A stretch of 64,000 bases of DNA. Source: Lachnospiraceae bacterium. GTDB lineage: Bacteria > Bacillota > Clostridia > Lachnospirales > Lachnospiraceae. Of the stretch, positions 55,655 to 64,000 are shown one piece after another (position 1 is the stretch's first letter; the number at the start of each line of letters is the position of its first letter). The notes beneath the pieces are model-generated. The model did not search any database. It saw only the letters and a list, made by a program, of their open reading frames with translations, and was not told where the DNA came from. The stretch is taken from the NCBI GenBank assembly GCA_024699325.1, contig JAILPS010000054.1, positions 1 through 64,000 on the forward strand, written 5' to 3'. The translations under genes were made by a program, and so were the position numbers.

Positions 55655-56317
55655 ATGGAAGAGAAGGTTCTCAGCAAGGAAGAGAAGAGACGAGAAGAGA
55701 TACGTGAGGCGGCAAGAGCGAAGGCTAAGGCTGTTCACGATGAATATGAAGAGAGAATAGAGGAGCTTAAGCAGAGGAGAGTGCTCGTTGACCGCGAGTG
55801 CGGCGCTCAGGTTAAGGCCAGCAACGACGCAGTTACGGAGAATAACGCAGAGATTCTTCGTCTTAACACGCTGCTTACGAAGGCTGCCGATAAGGAGATC
55901 AAGCTCACATTTAAGGAGAAGGCTGACGCCAAGAAGGAGCTGAAGGAGAGAAGATCCAACCAGGAGATGCTCATGTACGAGGCGTTCGACCTTCAGGACG
56001 AATATAAGCAGGTAATGCAGCAGATCACCGACGAGATTAAGGCTCTAAGAAACGAGCAGAGCGAGAAGGAGATCAGGGCCAGGTATTCCGGACAGTACCT
56101 TAAGATGACTATTGAGAATGTACTTCGCATGGCCATTAAGCCATATACACACAACGACATTGTGAACAATCACAGTGAGCTCAGGCGTGTGGATAAGCAG
56201 AAGATTGACATCGTTCTCTCACAGATGATCAAGAACGGCGAGGTCATCGAGGAAGAGAATGACAGAGGCGAGAAGACATATACCATCGTTAAGGCTGAAG
56301 AGACGGAGCAGGAGTAA
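55655..56317 (+). CDS. Coiled-coil protein with possible winged-helix C-terminus, unknown function
   Basis: 220 residues, very rich in E, K and R. Residues about 5-140 are predicted long helices or coiled coil; residues about 150-215 (MTIENVLRMAIKPYTHNDIV, VDKQKIDIVLSQMIKNGEVI) look like a small winged-helix module. No signal peptide. I do not recognise the family. It has its own promoter and a strong terminator, so it is expressed alone. Confidence 0.75.
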   Translation: MEEKVLSKEEKRREEIREAARAKAKAVHDEYEERIEELKQRRVLVDRECGAQVKASNDAVTENNAEILRLNTLLTKAADKEIKLTFKEKADAKKELKERRSNQEMLMYEAFDLQDEYKQVMQQITDEIKALRNEQSEKEIRARYSGQYLKMTIENVLRMAIKPYTHNDIVNNHSELRRVDKQKIDIVLSQMIKNGEVIEEENDRGEKTYTIVKAEETEQE

Positions 56318-56335
56318 GCTATAGATTGACCGATC

Positions 56336-56370
56336 AGTGCTGCCGAGGATTTCGGCAGCACTTAATTTTT
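56336..56370 (+). terminator. Terminator after the coiled-coil gene
   Basis: AGTGCTGCCGA pairs with TCGGCAGCACT around GGATT, followed by TAATTTTT. Confidence 0.9.
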
Positions 56371-56431
56371 GCAACTGCGCTTAGGCGCGAGCTGACCGTC
56401 AGGCCTGACAGGTCTGAAACAGGAGGTAGTT

Positions 56432-57064
56432 ATGGAACAGAAGGAAGTATCACAGGCGGTTATAAGCAGACTTCCGAGATATTACAGGTATTTAGGTGAA
56501 CTTAAGGACGAGGGTGTGGAGCGCATATCCTCCAACGAGCTGAGCGAGCGCATGAGCGTGACCTCTTCACAGATCAGGCAGGATCTAAACCACTTCGGCG
56601 GTTTTGGCCAGCAGGGCTACGGCTATCACGTGGAGACGCTCTACAGGGAGATTGGCCACATATTAGGGCTTGATAAGACCCACAACATGATCGGTATCGG
56701 TGCCGGAAATCTAGGCCAGGCGCTTGCCAATTACGCTAATTTTGAAAAGAGAGGCTTCAGAATCTGTGCCCTTTTTGACAAGAATCCAGCCCTTGTGGGA
56801 ACGAAAACCGTGAGAGGCATAGAGATATTTTCTATCGACGATCTTGAGGATTACATGAAGGATCACGATATCGAGATCGCGGTTATGACCATTCCCAAAA
56901 CCAGCTCAGAGGGCGTATCTGCCAGACTCTGTGCATGCGGAATTAAGGCGATCTGGAACTTCTCACACACAGATCTTGACGTGCCCGAGGGCATCGTGGT
57001 TGAAAATGTTCACCTGTCCGAGAGCCTTATGAAGCTCAGCTATGCGATGGAAGGTAAGAAGTGA
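56432..57064 (+). CDS. rex: Redox-sensing transcriptional repressor Rex
   Basis: 210 residues. N-terminal winged helix (about 1-80; ISRLPRYYRYLGELKDEGVERIS, SSQIRQDLNHFGGFGQQGYGY) and C-terminal Rossmann domain with IGAGNLGQALANY that senses NADH/NAD+. In clostridia Rex controls fermentation genes. An AGGAGG site precedes the ATG. Its stop overlaps the next gene's ATG by one base. Confidence 0.97.
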   Translation: MEQKEVSQAVISRLPRYYRYLGELKDEGVERISSNELSERMSVTSSQIRQDLNHFGGFGQQGYGYHVETLYREIGHILGLDKTHNMIGIGAGNLGQALANYANFEKRGFRICALFDKNPALVGTKTVRGIEIFSIDDLEDYMKDHDIEIAVMTIPKTSSEGVSARLCACGIKAIWNFSHTDLDVPEGIVVENVHLSESLMKLSYAMEGKK

Positions 57065-58551
57065 TGAAGGAATGTTTGACAGCCGGGGAGGCGAAGCTGC
57101 TTGATAAGCAGACAATAGAGTTTGGAACAGACGAACTTGAGCTCATGGAGAGAGCTGCCCGCGGCGTCGAGAATAGAATCACAGGACTGTTTGAGCAGTC
57201 CTCAAAAATAGTGCTCCTCTGCGGTATGGGAAACAACGGTGGGGACGCTCTGGCCGTGGCGAGAATGCTTAATGACAGGGATTACCCTGTCACGGTGGTG
57301 CTCGCAGGCGACGAAGAGCGCGCCAGCGCTTCCTGGAAGTGGCAGAAGGAGCATTTGTGCGTCTATAGGGAACTGAGGGCTGTGGACACTGTCTCAGATG
57401 ATGTGAGACTTGCCATAGCAGAGGCCGACGCGGTGGTGGACGGACTGTTTGGCATAGGTCTTAGCCGCGATGTGTCGGGCGTATATGAAGAGCTCATAGA
57501 TATTGTAAATGCTTCCTCTGCCCATGTGATAGCCGTCGACATAGCGTCAGGAATTAACGCTGACACGGGCCAGATTATGAAGAGCGCAATCCGCGCGGAT
57601 GAGACCGTGACATTTGGCTGCAAGAAGGTGGGCCATGTCCTTCACCCCGGGCGCGCATACTCTGGGGAAGTCCATGTCTGCGATATAGGATTTATCACCC
57701 CGCAGAGGGCGGGAATAGAAAACTGCGCCATGGTTTTGGATGAGCAGTGTCTGAGCGCGCTTCCCGACAGAAACACCTCCGGCAACAAGGGAACATTTGG
57801 CAAGGTTTACATAAGAGCCGGGAGCGCGGGAATGGCCGGCGCGGCGCTTCTATGCGGCGAGGCGGCATATAGAACCGGCGTGGGACTTGTGTATCTGTCA
57901 AGCCCTGAGGAGAACAGGGTTATCATTCAGCTTGGGCTTCCCGAGGCGGTTTATAAGGGGGACTCAAGCGACTATCTGACGCTTAGAACCGTGGACGCGG
58001 CGCTTATAGGCCCGGGGCTTACCACAGGTGACAATGCGGTGGCGGAGCTTAAGCGTCTTTTGGGAGCGGTCTACATCCCCATGGTGCTTGACGCGGACGC
58101 TCTAAACATCATCAGTCTCCACGACGACGTTGCGCTTCAGGTCAAGAATTATCCGGCGCCTAAGATACTCACGCCTCACGCGGGCGAGATGGGAAGGCTT
58201 CTTCACAGGACGACTTCGAAGGTGAAGGAGGACATGGTGGCATCAGCTAAGGAGGCCGCGAGAATCTACGGCGCGGTGGTGGTGCTTAAGGATGCCTCAA
58301 CTGTCATAACGGACGGCAATGCTGTCAGAATCTGCGACGCGGGAAGCGACGGCGCGGGCTGCGGCGGAAGCGGCGACGTGCTAAGCGGCATAATCGCGGG
58401 ACTTATAGCGGGGGGATGCAGCGCATTTGACGCGGCTGTCATGGGCGTGTATATTCATGACAGGGCAGGTTTTATTGCCTCAGAGAAGCTGGGGCCAAGG
58501 TTCATGCTCTCAAGAGACATAATAGACTGCATGAAAGAGGTGCTTAGATGA
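57064..58551 (+). CDS. nnrD: Bifunctional NAD(P)H-hydrate epimerase / ADP-dependent dehydratase
   Basis: Repairs hydrated NAD(P)H. 495 residues: N-terminal YjeF_N epimerase (about 1-215; LLCGMGNNGGDALAVARML) and C-terminal YjeF_C kinase-like dehydratase (about 230-495; GAGCGGSGDVLSGIIAGLIA). The start is ATG at 57064 sharing its A with the rex TGA; a GTG one codon earlier is possible. It overlaps alr by 4 bp. The link with rex fits nicotinamide-nucleotide homeostasis. Confidence 0.95.
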   Translation: MKECLTAGEAKLLDKQTIEFGTDELELMERAARGVENRITGLFEQSSKIVLLCGMGNNGGDALAVARMLNDRDYPVTVVLAGDEERASASWKWQKEHLCVYRELRAVDTVSDDVRLAIAEADAVVDGLFGIGLSRDVSGVYEELIDIVNASSAHVIAVDIASGINADTGQIMKSAIRADETVTFGCKKVGHVLHPGRAYSGEVHVCDIGFITPQRAGIENCAMVLDEQCLSALPDRNTSGNKGTFGKVYIRAGSAGMAGAALLCGEAAYRTGVGLVYLSSPEENRVIIQLGLPEAVYKGDSSDYLTLRTVDAALIGPGLTTGDNAVAELKRLLGAVYIPMVLDADALNIISLHDDVALQVKNYPAPKILTPHAGEMGRLLHRTTSKVKEDMVASAKEAARIYGAVVVLKDASTVITDGNAVRICDAGSDGAGCGGSGDVLSGIIAGLIAGGCSAFDAAVMGVYIHDRAGFIASEKLGPRFMLSRDIIDCMKEVLR

Positions 58552-59777
58552 ACACATATCACAGAGTCTGGGCCGACATAGACTTAGACGCTATTAGGGA
58601 CAATGTTATAAACCAGAGGGCCAATATAGAGAAGAAGGGCGGGAGCGCGAAGCTGTGCGCGGTGATTAAGGCCGACGGCTACGGCCACGGCGCAGTGCCC
58701 ATAGCAAGAGCCATAGACGATTTAGTGTGGGGCTACGCGGTTGCCTGCGTGGGCGAGGCCGTAACCCTCCGGGAAAATGGCATAGACAAGCCCATTCTGG
58801 TGCTGGGCTATGTGGACGAGGCAGAGTTTTACGACTGCATTAGATACGGCATCAGGATTTCTCTCTACGAGAAGTCCATAGCTGACGCCCTCGTCCAGGC
58901 TGTAAGGCGCTACAGGATTGAGACAGGCAACTACACTGTCAAAGCCATCGCCCACGTGAAGGTTGACACAGGCATGGGGCGCATAGGTTTTCTGACCTGC
59001 ACAGAGGAAGTGTTTGGGCAGTCCGTGGAGGAGATTAGCGGGATATGCAAGTATCCGGAGATAGATTTTGAAGGGTGCTTTATGCATTTTTCCAAATGTG
59101 ACGAGGCGGACAAGACATTTGCAGACCTGCAGTACAACCGCTTTAAGCGAATGATTGAGGCGTTAGCTGACAGGGGTGTGGAGTTTAGGATACGCCACTG
59201 CGACAACTCCGCGGGAATAATCGACAGGCCTAACTGGCACATGGACATGGTGAGAATGGGCATCTCGCTCTACGGCTTATATCCCTCAGAGGAGGTGGAT
59301 AAGCTGGCGGTTTATCTTAGGCCAGCCATGTCGATTAAGAGCCAGATCGTGTTTTTAAAGGAGCTTCCGGAGGGCGTTCCCATAAGCTACGGGGGAACAT
59401 TTGTGACACAGAGAGTGACGAAGGTTGCGACCGTCCCTGTGGGATATGCTGACGGCTATCCGAGACTTCTGTCTAACAAGGGCTTTGTGTTGATCAGAGG
59501 GAAGCGCGCCCGCATCATCGGCCGGGTGTGCATGGACCAGTTCATGGTTGACGTGACGGACATAGAGGGTGTCAGAAAACACGACGAGGTGATCATCGTG
59601 GGACGCGAGGGCGACGAGAAGATAAGCGTGGAGGAGCTCGGGCGCTTAAGCGGAAGGTTTAACTACGAGTTCGTGTGTGATATCTCCAAGAGAGTGCCCA
59701 GAATCTATCACAGAGACGGAAAGATCACATATGTTAAGGATTATATACATGACAAATTCGATGAGCAGGGCAATTGA
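58548..59777 (+). CDS. alr: Alanine racemase
   Basis: PLP enzyme making D-alanine for peptidoglycan. 409 residues: PLP lysine Lys41 in AVIKADGYGHGAV, GMGRIGF, HCDNSAG, MVRMGISLYGLYPS, and PISYGGTF with the active-site region. It starts in the ATGA overlap with nnrD, so rex-nnrD-alr form one translationally coupled unit. Confidence 0.96.
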   Translation: MNTYHRVWADIDLDAIRDNVINQRANIEKKGGSAKLCAVIKADGYGHGAVPIARAIDDLVWGYAVACVGEAVTLRENGIDKPILVLGYVDEAEFYDCIRYGIRISLYEKSIADALVQAVRRYRIETGNYTVKAIAHVKVDTGMGRIGFLTCTEEVFGQSVEEISGICKYPEIDFEGCFMHFSKCDEADKTFADLQYNRFKRMIEALADRGVEFRIRHCDNSAGIIDRPNWHMDMVRMGISLYGLYPSEEVDKLAVYLRPAMSIKSQIVFLKELPEGVPISYGGTFVTQRVTKVATVPVGYADGYPRLLSNKGFVLIRGKRARIIGRVCMDQFMVDVTDIEGVRKHDEVIIVGREGDEKISVEELGRLSGRFNYEFVCDISKRVPRIYHRDGKITYVKDYIHDKFDEQGN

Positions 59778-59780
59778 TTG

Positions 59781-59809
59781 TTGACGAATTGTTTTCAAGG
59801 TGTTAAAAT
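59781..59809 (+). promoter_or_regulatory. Promoter of yebC
   Basis: TTGACG (59781-59786), 17 bp, TAAAAT (59804-59809), just after alr. Confidence 0.75.
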
Positions 59810-59851
59810 TACCCCGTTTATTGTAAGTTTATTTTATTAAGGAGATTAGAG

Positions 59852-60580
59852 ATGTCAGGACATAACAAATTTTCGAATATCAAGCACAAGAAGGAAAAGA
59901 ACGACGCTGCCAAGGGCAAGGTCTTCACAAGAATCGGACGTGAGATCGCAGTAGCAGTCAAGGAGGGCGGTCCTGATCCTAACAATAACGGTAAGCTGCG
60001 CGACGTAATCGCGAAGGCGAAGGCTCAGAACATGCCTAACGACACAATCGACAGAAGCATCAAGAAGGCTGCAGGCGACGCCAACGCTGCCAACTACGAG
60101 GCTATCACATACGAGGGATACGGCCCTAAGGGAACCGCAATCATCGTTGAGACACTTACAGACAACAGAAACCGTACCGCTTCCAACGTTCGCAACGCCT
60201 TCACCAAGGGCGGCGGCAATGTGGGAACCAGCGGCTGCGTGTCATTCATGTTTGACAAGAAGGGTCAGATCATCATTGACAAGGAGGAGTTCGAGGGCGA
60301 TGCCGACGAGCTCATGATGGTTGCCCTTGACGCAGGAGCAGAGGACTTCTCAGAGGAGGAGGACAGCTTCGAGATCATCACAGCTCCTGAGGATTTCTCA
60401 GCAGTTTACGAGGCACTCGCAGCGGCAGACATTCCTATGGCTGACGCAGAGGTCACCATGATTCCTCAGACATGGGTTGAGCTTTCAGAGGAGGACGATC
60501 TGAAGATGATGAACAGAATCTTAGACCTCCTTGACGACGATGATGACGTTCAGAACGTGTACCACAACTGGGACGAATAA
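59852..60580 (+). CDS. YebC/PmpR family protein (TACO1-like)
   Basis: 242 residues beginning [20 protein letters not shown] with the family blocks [54 protein letters not shown] and [12 protein letters not shown]. Related proteins assist translation of difficult peptide motifs or act as regulators; which applies here is not decided by the sequence. It is monocistronic, with its own promoter and terminator. Confidence 0.96.
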   Translation: MSGHNKFSNIKHKKEKNDAAKGKVFTRIGREIAVAVKEGGPDPNNNGKLRDVIAKAKAQNMPNDTIDRSIKKAAGDANAANYEAITYEGYGPKGTAIIVETLTDNRNRTASNVRNAFTKGGGNVGTSGCVSFMFDKKGQIIIDKEEFEGDADELMMVALDAGAEDFSEEEDSFEIITAPEDFSAVYEALAAADIPMADAEVTMIPQTWVELSEEDDLKMMNRILDLLDDDDDVQNVYHNWDE

Positions 60581-60617
60581 TTTTTGAAACATTTGAGATG
60601 CGATATATAGCAAAATT

Positions 60618-60648
60618 GGCAATGTGAAAACATTGCCTTTTTTGTTGT
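60618..60648 (+). terminator. Terminator after yebC
   Basis: GGCAATGT pairs with ACATTGCC around GAAA, followed by TTTTTTGTTGT. Confidence 0.93.
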
Positions 60649-60691
60649 CATGTTACATAATCTTAATTAGAAAACACTTACGGAGGTTGCT

Positions 60692-61657
60692 ATGAAATAC
60701 AATCCAGCAGACAAAAACGCCCAGTTAGAGGTTATAAATGTGCTTAAATATCTGTTTGATATTAATGGGCGCAGGGTCATAACAGGCCAGCACACACAGA
60801 CCATGAACATGGAGGAGCTTAAGACCATACAGAGGGAGACCGGCAAATCCCCGGCTCTTTTAGGGTTTGAGCTTCTTAGCTACTCCCCAAACATTAACTA
60901 TTCAGACACGGACGAGGAGTGCCTAGAGGAGGTCTATGCAAACCGCGGCACGCTTGAGAGAGCCTGGGAGTGGGCAGCTGAGGGCGGACTTATCACCATG
61001 ACCTGGCACTGGTTCTCTCCGCTAGGCGGAAGAAGCAAGAGCTTCTTTACGAGAAACACGGATTTTGATGCCAGCCAGGCAGTCATCGAGGGAACCCCTG
61101 AGAACAGGGCGCTCATGTCGGACATGGACTACATGGCGGGACTGCTCAGACCATTTGCCGACAGACATGTGCCGATACTATGGAGACCGTTTCACGAATC
61201 CGAGGGCGACTGGTTCTGGTGGGGCGCTAAGGGCGCTCAGACTGCCAAGCGCCTGTTTCAGATAATGTTTGACAGGTTTACCTATCTTGGACTTCACAAC
61301 CTTATCTGGGTGTGGAACTCCACAAACCCGGAGACCTACCCCGGAGATGACTATGTAGATATAGTCACGAGGGATATGTATCCTCCCGCCCACGAGCACA
61401 CCGCCAGGGAGAAGGAGTACGAGGGCATGGTTAAGATTAACCCCTCAGACAAAATCTTAGCAATCGGCGAGACGGGCGTTCTTCCGGACGTGGATAGCTG
61501 CGTTAATTCCGGCAGGGCGTGGGCATATTACATGACCTGGTCGAGGGTTTTCTGCCTAAGCGAGGAATATAACAGCTACGACTACATGAGGAAGCTCTAC
61601 GCAAGTGAGCACGCGGTTACGCTCACAGATCTTCCGAAGCTTTATGAGGTTTTATAG
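60692..61657 (+). CDS. GH26 family beta-mannanase-like enzyme, no signal peptide
   Basis: 321 residues with GH26 features: VITGQHTQ near the N-terminus, ITMTWHWFSPLGG, acid/base Glu169 in WRPFHESEGDWFWWG and nucleophile Glu260 in LAIGETG. There is no signal peptide or lipobox, so it should act in the cytoplasm on imported manno-oligosaccharides. An endo-mannanase of this kind is more often secreted, so an oligosaccharide-specific activity is the inference. Confidence 0.92.
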   Translation: MKYNPADKNAQLEVINVLKYLFDINGRRVITGQHTQTMNMEELKTIQRETGKSPALLGFELLSYSPNINYSDTDEECLEEVYANRGTLERAWEWAAEGGLITMTWHWFSPLGGRSKSFFTRNTDFDASQAVIEGTPENRALMSDMDYMAGLLRPFADRHVPILWRPFHESEGDWFWWGAKGAQTAKRLFQIMFDRFTYLGLHNLIWVWNSTNPETYPGDDYVDIVTRDMYPPAHEHTAREKEYEGMVKINPSDKILAIGETGVLPDVDSCVNSGRAWAYYMTWSRVFCLSEEYNSYDYMRKLYASEHAVTLTDLPKLYEVL

Positions 61658-61706
61658 ACAAAACACATATTTTTAGCGCCTGTCAAGGAGTTTTGACAAA
61701 TTCAAC

Positions 61707-61811
61707 ATGCCAAGATTTGAATTGTTGATCGCGGGAGCCCTGATTTCAGCGCTTGGAATGGGCATTGGAGCGCTAATTTACAGGTGCAGAGCAAATAAAA
61801 AAAACGAATAA
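61707..61811 (+). CDS. Possible 34-residue single-span membrane peptide
   Basis: Open frame of 34 codons, with a hydrophobic stretch (LLIAGALISALGMGIGALIY) flanked by MPRFE and a basic tail RCRANKKNE. A GGAG lies 16 bp upstream, too far to be convincing. It sits in the 213-bp gap between the GH26 and acyltransferase genes. Confidence 0.35.
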   Translation: MPRFELLIAGALISALGMGIGALIYRCRANKKNE

Positions 61812-61813
61812 TA

Positions 61814-61842
61814 CTGACATAGCGAAAAACTTGTGTTATAAT
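61814..61842 (+). promoter_or_regulatory. Promoter of the acyltransferase gene
   Basis: CTGACA (61814-61819), 17 bp, TATAAT (61837-61842) with TG one base upstream of the -10. It starts three bases after the possible small ORF ends. Confidence 0.75.
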
Positions 61843-61870
61843 CCATGCGTAAATTTAGCGGGAGTGTATC

Positions 61871-62929
61871 ATGAGAGAGAAGGTTCATTTTATCAATGTT
61901 TTAAAAGTCGTATGCTTTGGGCTGATATTCTATTATCACGCGATAATAGAAGCCCAGATGCGATTTATCATAACGGCGTCTAACACGTCGCTCTATATGA
62001 ACAGCAATAGCCACATTGCGACATGCGCTGTGGCTCTGTTTTTTATGTTGTCAGGCATGGGTCTGATGCTCAGCATGGGCAGAAACGACAGGATTGACCT
62101 GCTTGCCTACTATAAGAAGAGGGTTGTGAGGATTATGGTTCCGTACTGGATCTGCACCCTCATATTCTTCGTGGTTTTGTTTAACTGCCATCTAAACGAG
62201 GCGATTCCCAAGTGGATGCTTATATTTAACGTCATAGGAATGGACGGATATCTGTCCATGTTTGGCATAAGCACCATGTACATGTGCGTGGGAGAGTGGT
62301 TTTTGGGCTGTCTTCTCATCATGTACATCTTCTTCCCGCTGTTTCACAGGTGGATGAAGAGAAAGCCGAAGCTTTTTATGATAATCGCCACGGCCATATA
62401 TCTGTTTATAAGCATGCTGTATTTCACGGGGCATTCGTTTTTCAGAACCGTGGACTTCACTAACGTTTTTATCAAAATGTACGAATTCATCCTGGGAATG
62501 TATCTCGCTACGGTGTGGAAGAGGATTGAGAAGAAGCATTTCCTGATGGCTATAATAGTGGTGCTGCTGTTCTGGTTTCTGCCATTTAGCGTGGCCATAC
62601 CTGAGGCGGTCAAAATCACCCTCTATGCGCTGTCTGTTTTCGTGGTGTTTGCATATCTTGAGAGCACATTTGAGAGGATGCCTAAGCTCTGCCGCGCAAG
62701 CGACATATGCTGTAAATATTCCTACGAGACATACCTTGTGCACCACGGAGTCATACTGTTTGTGCTAAACAAGCTGTGGCCCAGGAACTGGTTTGGAACC
62801 AACGTAATTGCCGCAATCATCGCGCAGATAGTGCTCAGCGTGATAAGCGGCGTCATACTGTACGAGCTTAGCACGTTCTGTATTAAGCTCCCCAAAACTA
62901 TCAGAAAAAGGAGAAGGGCGAAGAAGTGA
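61871..62929 (+). CDS. Acyltransferase 3 family membrane protein
   Basis: 352 residues, about ten membrane segments, basic C-terminus (KTIRKRRRAKK). The acyltransferase-3 pattern shows INVLKVVCFGLIFYYHAII with a conserved His after the first span, FFMLSGMGLML, and YYKKRVVRIMVPYW. Such proteins acylate surface polysaccharides or other envelope molecules; the substrate is unknown. It overlaps xth by 4 bp. Confidence 0.92.
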   Translation: MREKVHFINVLKVVCFGLIFYYHAIIEAQMRFIITASNTSLYMNSNSHIATCAVALFFMLSGMGLMLSMGRNDRIDLLAYYKKRVVRIMVPYWICTLIFFVVLFNCHLNEAIPKWMLIFNVIGMDGYLSMFGISTMYMCVGEWFLGCLLIMYIFFPLFHRWMKRKPKLFMIIATAIYLFISMLYFTGHSFFRTVDFTNVFIKMYEFILGMYLATVWKRIEKKHFLMAIIVVLLFWFLPFSVAIPEAVKITLYALSVFVVFAYLESTFERMPKLCRASDICCKYSYETYLVHHGVILFVLNKLWPRNWFGTNVIAAIIAQIVLSVISGVILYELSTFCIKLPKTIRKRRRAKK

Positions 62930-63684
62930 AGAAGTTTATATCCTGGAATGTCAACGGTATCAGAAGCTGCATGGACAAGGGTTTTATGGAGTTTTTTAAT
63001 GAGGCGGATGCGGACATCTTCTGTCTGCAGGAGACGAAGGTGAGCGACGGACAGATCGATTTTGCCCCTGAGGGATACCACTGCTACTGGAACTACGCGG
63101 ATAAGAAGGGCTACTCAGGAACTGCGGTTTTTAGTAAGGTAGAGCCTTTAAATGTAACCTATGGAATGGGCATCGATGAGCACGACCACGAGGGACGCGT
63201 CATCACCTGCGAATACGAGGACTTCTACTTCGTCTGCGTGTACACGCCAAACTCCAAGAGGGAGCTTGAAAGACTTGACTACCGCCAGGTCTGGGAGGAC
63301 GATTTCAGGGCGTATTTAAACAGGCTTCGCGAGTCGAAGGGAGTGGTTGTCACTGGCGATATGAATGTGGCTCACCAGGAGATTGACCTTAAAAACCCTA
63401 AATCCAACCGCAGAAATGCGGGCTTTACCGACGAGGAGAGGGCGAAGATGACAGAGCTTCTAGGAAGCGGTTTCATCGACACCTTCAGGTTTTTCTACCC
63501 CGACCAGAGGGACATCTATTCCTGGTGGTCATACATGTTTAAGGCGAGAGAGAAGAACGCAGGCTGGCGTATAGATTATTTTCTGGCAAGCGAGGAGCTT
63601 AGGGACAGGCTTGTGGACGCGAAGATCCACACCCAGGTTTTAGGGTCAGATCACTGTCCTGTGGAGTTAGATATAGAGGTTTGA
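62926..63684 (+). CDS. xth: Exodeoxyribonuclease III / AP endonuclease
   Basis: 252 residues from a GTG overlapping the acyltransferase stop (GTGA). EEP fold: KFISWNVNGIRS, catalytic Glu36 in LQETKVSD, TGDMNVAHQEID, YSWWSY, WRIDYFLAS and GSDHCPVEL with the active-site His. Base-excision repair. The glucokinase gene follows after one base. Confidence 0.96.
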   Translation: MKKFISWNVNGIRSCMDKGFMEFFNEADADIFCLQETKVSDGQIDFAPEGYHCYWNYADKKGYSGTAVFSKVEPLNVTYGMGIDEHDHEGRVITCEYEDFYFVCVYTPNSKRELERLDYRQVWEDDFRAYLNRLRESKGVVVTGDMNVAHQEIDLKNPKSNRRNAGFTDEERAKMTELLGSGFIDTFRFFYPDQRDIYSWWSYMFKAREKNAGWRIDYFLASEELRDRLVDAKIHTQVLGSDHCPVELDIEV

Positions 63685-63685
63685 T

Positions 63686-64000
63686 ATGTACAGAGTTGGA
63701 ATAGACTTAGGAGGAACCGCCATCAAGGCGGGGCTGGTCGACGAAAACTGGAATATAGTTAGGGATATGAGCATTCCCACAGATGCGCACAGGCCGTGGC
63801 AGGAGGTTGCTCTTGACATGGCGGCGATGGTTAAGAGGCTTGTGGCGGATGCACAGGTTAACATGGAGGAGGTCGCGGGCATAGGTATAGGAAGCCCTGG
63901 AACCATAGATGCCTCCACAGGAACTGTGGTGTATTCTAACAATATTGTCTGGGAGGATGTTCCGCTTGGAGAGTTTATAGGCGAGGTGTGTGGCAAAGCT
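63686..64000 (+). CDS. ROK family glucokinase, N-terminal part (cut by window edge)
   Basis: 105 codons in frame to the last base: MYRVGIDLGGTAIKAGLVDE is the ATP-binding start of ROK sugar kinases, followed by GIGIGSPGTIDASTGTV. It probably phosphorylates glucose released by cellobiose phosphorylase and glycosidases. The C-terminal zinc motif and substrate residues lie outside the window. Confidence 0.88.
   Translation, partial: MYRVGIDLGGTAIKAGLVDENWNIVRDMSIPTDAHRPWQEVALDMAAMVKRLVADAQVNMEEVAGIGIGSPGTIDASTGTVVYSNNIVWEDVPLGEFIGEVCGKA

Noticed and set aside
56188-56196. Perfect DnaA box TGTGGATAA in the coiled-coil gene
   Set aside because: It is a lone box with no neighbours, as expected by chance in a sequence of this length.

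Overview
This 64-kb window spans a chromosomal replication origin region of a Gram-positive anaerobe of the Lachnospiraceae type (order Clostridiales/Eubacteriales). The grounds are the gene order gyrA-gyrB-recF-rlbA-dnaN-dnaA | rpmH-rnpA-yidD-yidC-jag-mnmE-mnmG-rsmG-parA-parB, the family-typical DUF4446, DUF6935, DUF4358 and DUF624 proteins, and a plant beta-glucan and mannan utilisation set (two GH5 lipoproteins, GH94 cellobiose phosphorylase, GH26, sugar ABC transporter). A rumen- or gut-dwelling fibre degrader (Butyrivibrio or [Eubacterium] cellulosolvens-like) fits, but the genus cannot be fixed from the sequence alone.

Layout. 1-9.5 kb, minus strand: the left edge stops at what looks like the first bases of a 16S rRNA gene, with its promoter and boxA-like leader visible, followed by tRNA-Ser(GCT), gyrA, gyrB, recF, rlbA, dnaN and dnaA. 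DnaA boxes flank dnaA on both sides (bipartite oriC). 9.5-16.5 kb, plus strand: rpmH to rsmG. 16.5-22.2 kb: a chromosome-partitioning region with three parS sites in a tandem repeat of about 188 bp, an alpha/beta-hydrolase-like gene, a fourth parS, a 380-bp nested inverted-repeat element, then parA, parB, a small unknown gene, a DUF4446 gene and a HAD phosphatase gene.

22.3-37.9 kb: carbohydrate region. GH5-DUF624-binding protein-permease-permease form one minus-strand cluster with intercistronic signals. A DUF2974 lipase-like gene, a large GH5 lipoprotein, purF, a membrane-anchored alpha/beta hydrolase, a DUF6935 gene and cellobiose phosphorylase follow. The likely flow is surface endoglucanases, then import of oligosaccharides, then phosphorolysis of cellobiose inside the cell.

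38-64 kb: a five-gene LIV-type (HAAT) ABC transporter behind a terminator-containing leader; a DUF4358/DUF2599-like gene that carries a striking internal cluster of DnaA boxes; an MBOAT plus DHHW/SGNH polysaccharide O-acylation pair; an XRE regulator; metG; trkA-trkH-tatD-rsmA-tadA; a coiled-coil gene; rex-nnrD-alr; yebC; a cytoplasmic GH26; an acyltransferase; xth and the start of a ROK glucokinase gene.

The best candidates for undescribed biology are all non-coding or overprinted DNA: the parS repeat array, the nested inverted-repeat element before parA that shares a 19-bp motif with it, and the intragenic DnaA-box cluster 34 kb from dnaA. No CRISPR array, prophage or transposase was seen.
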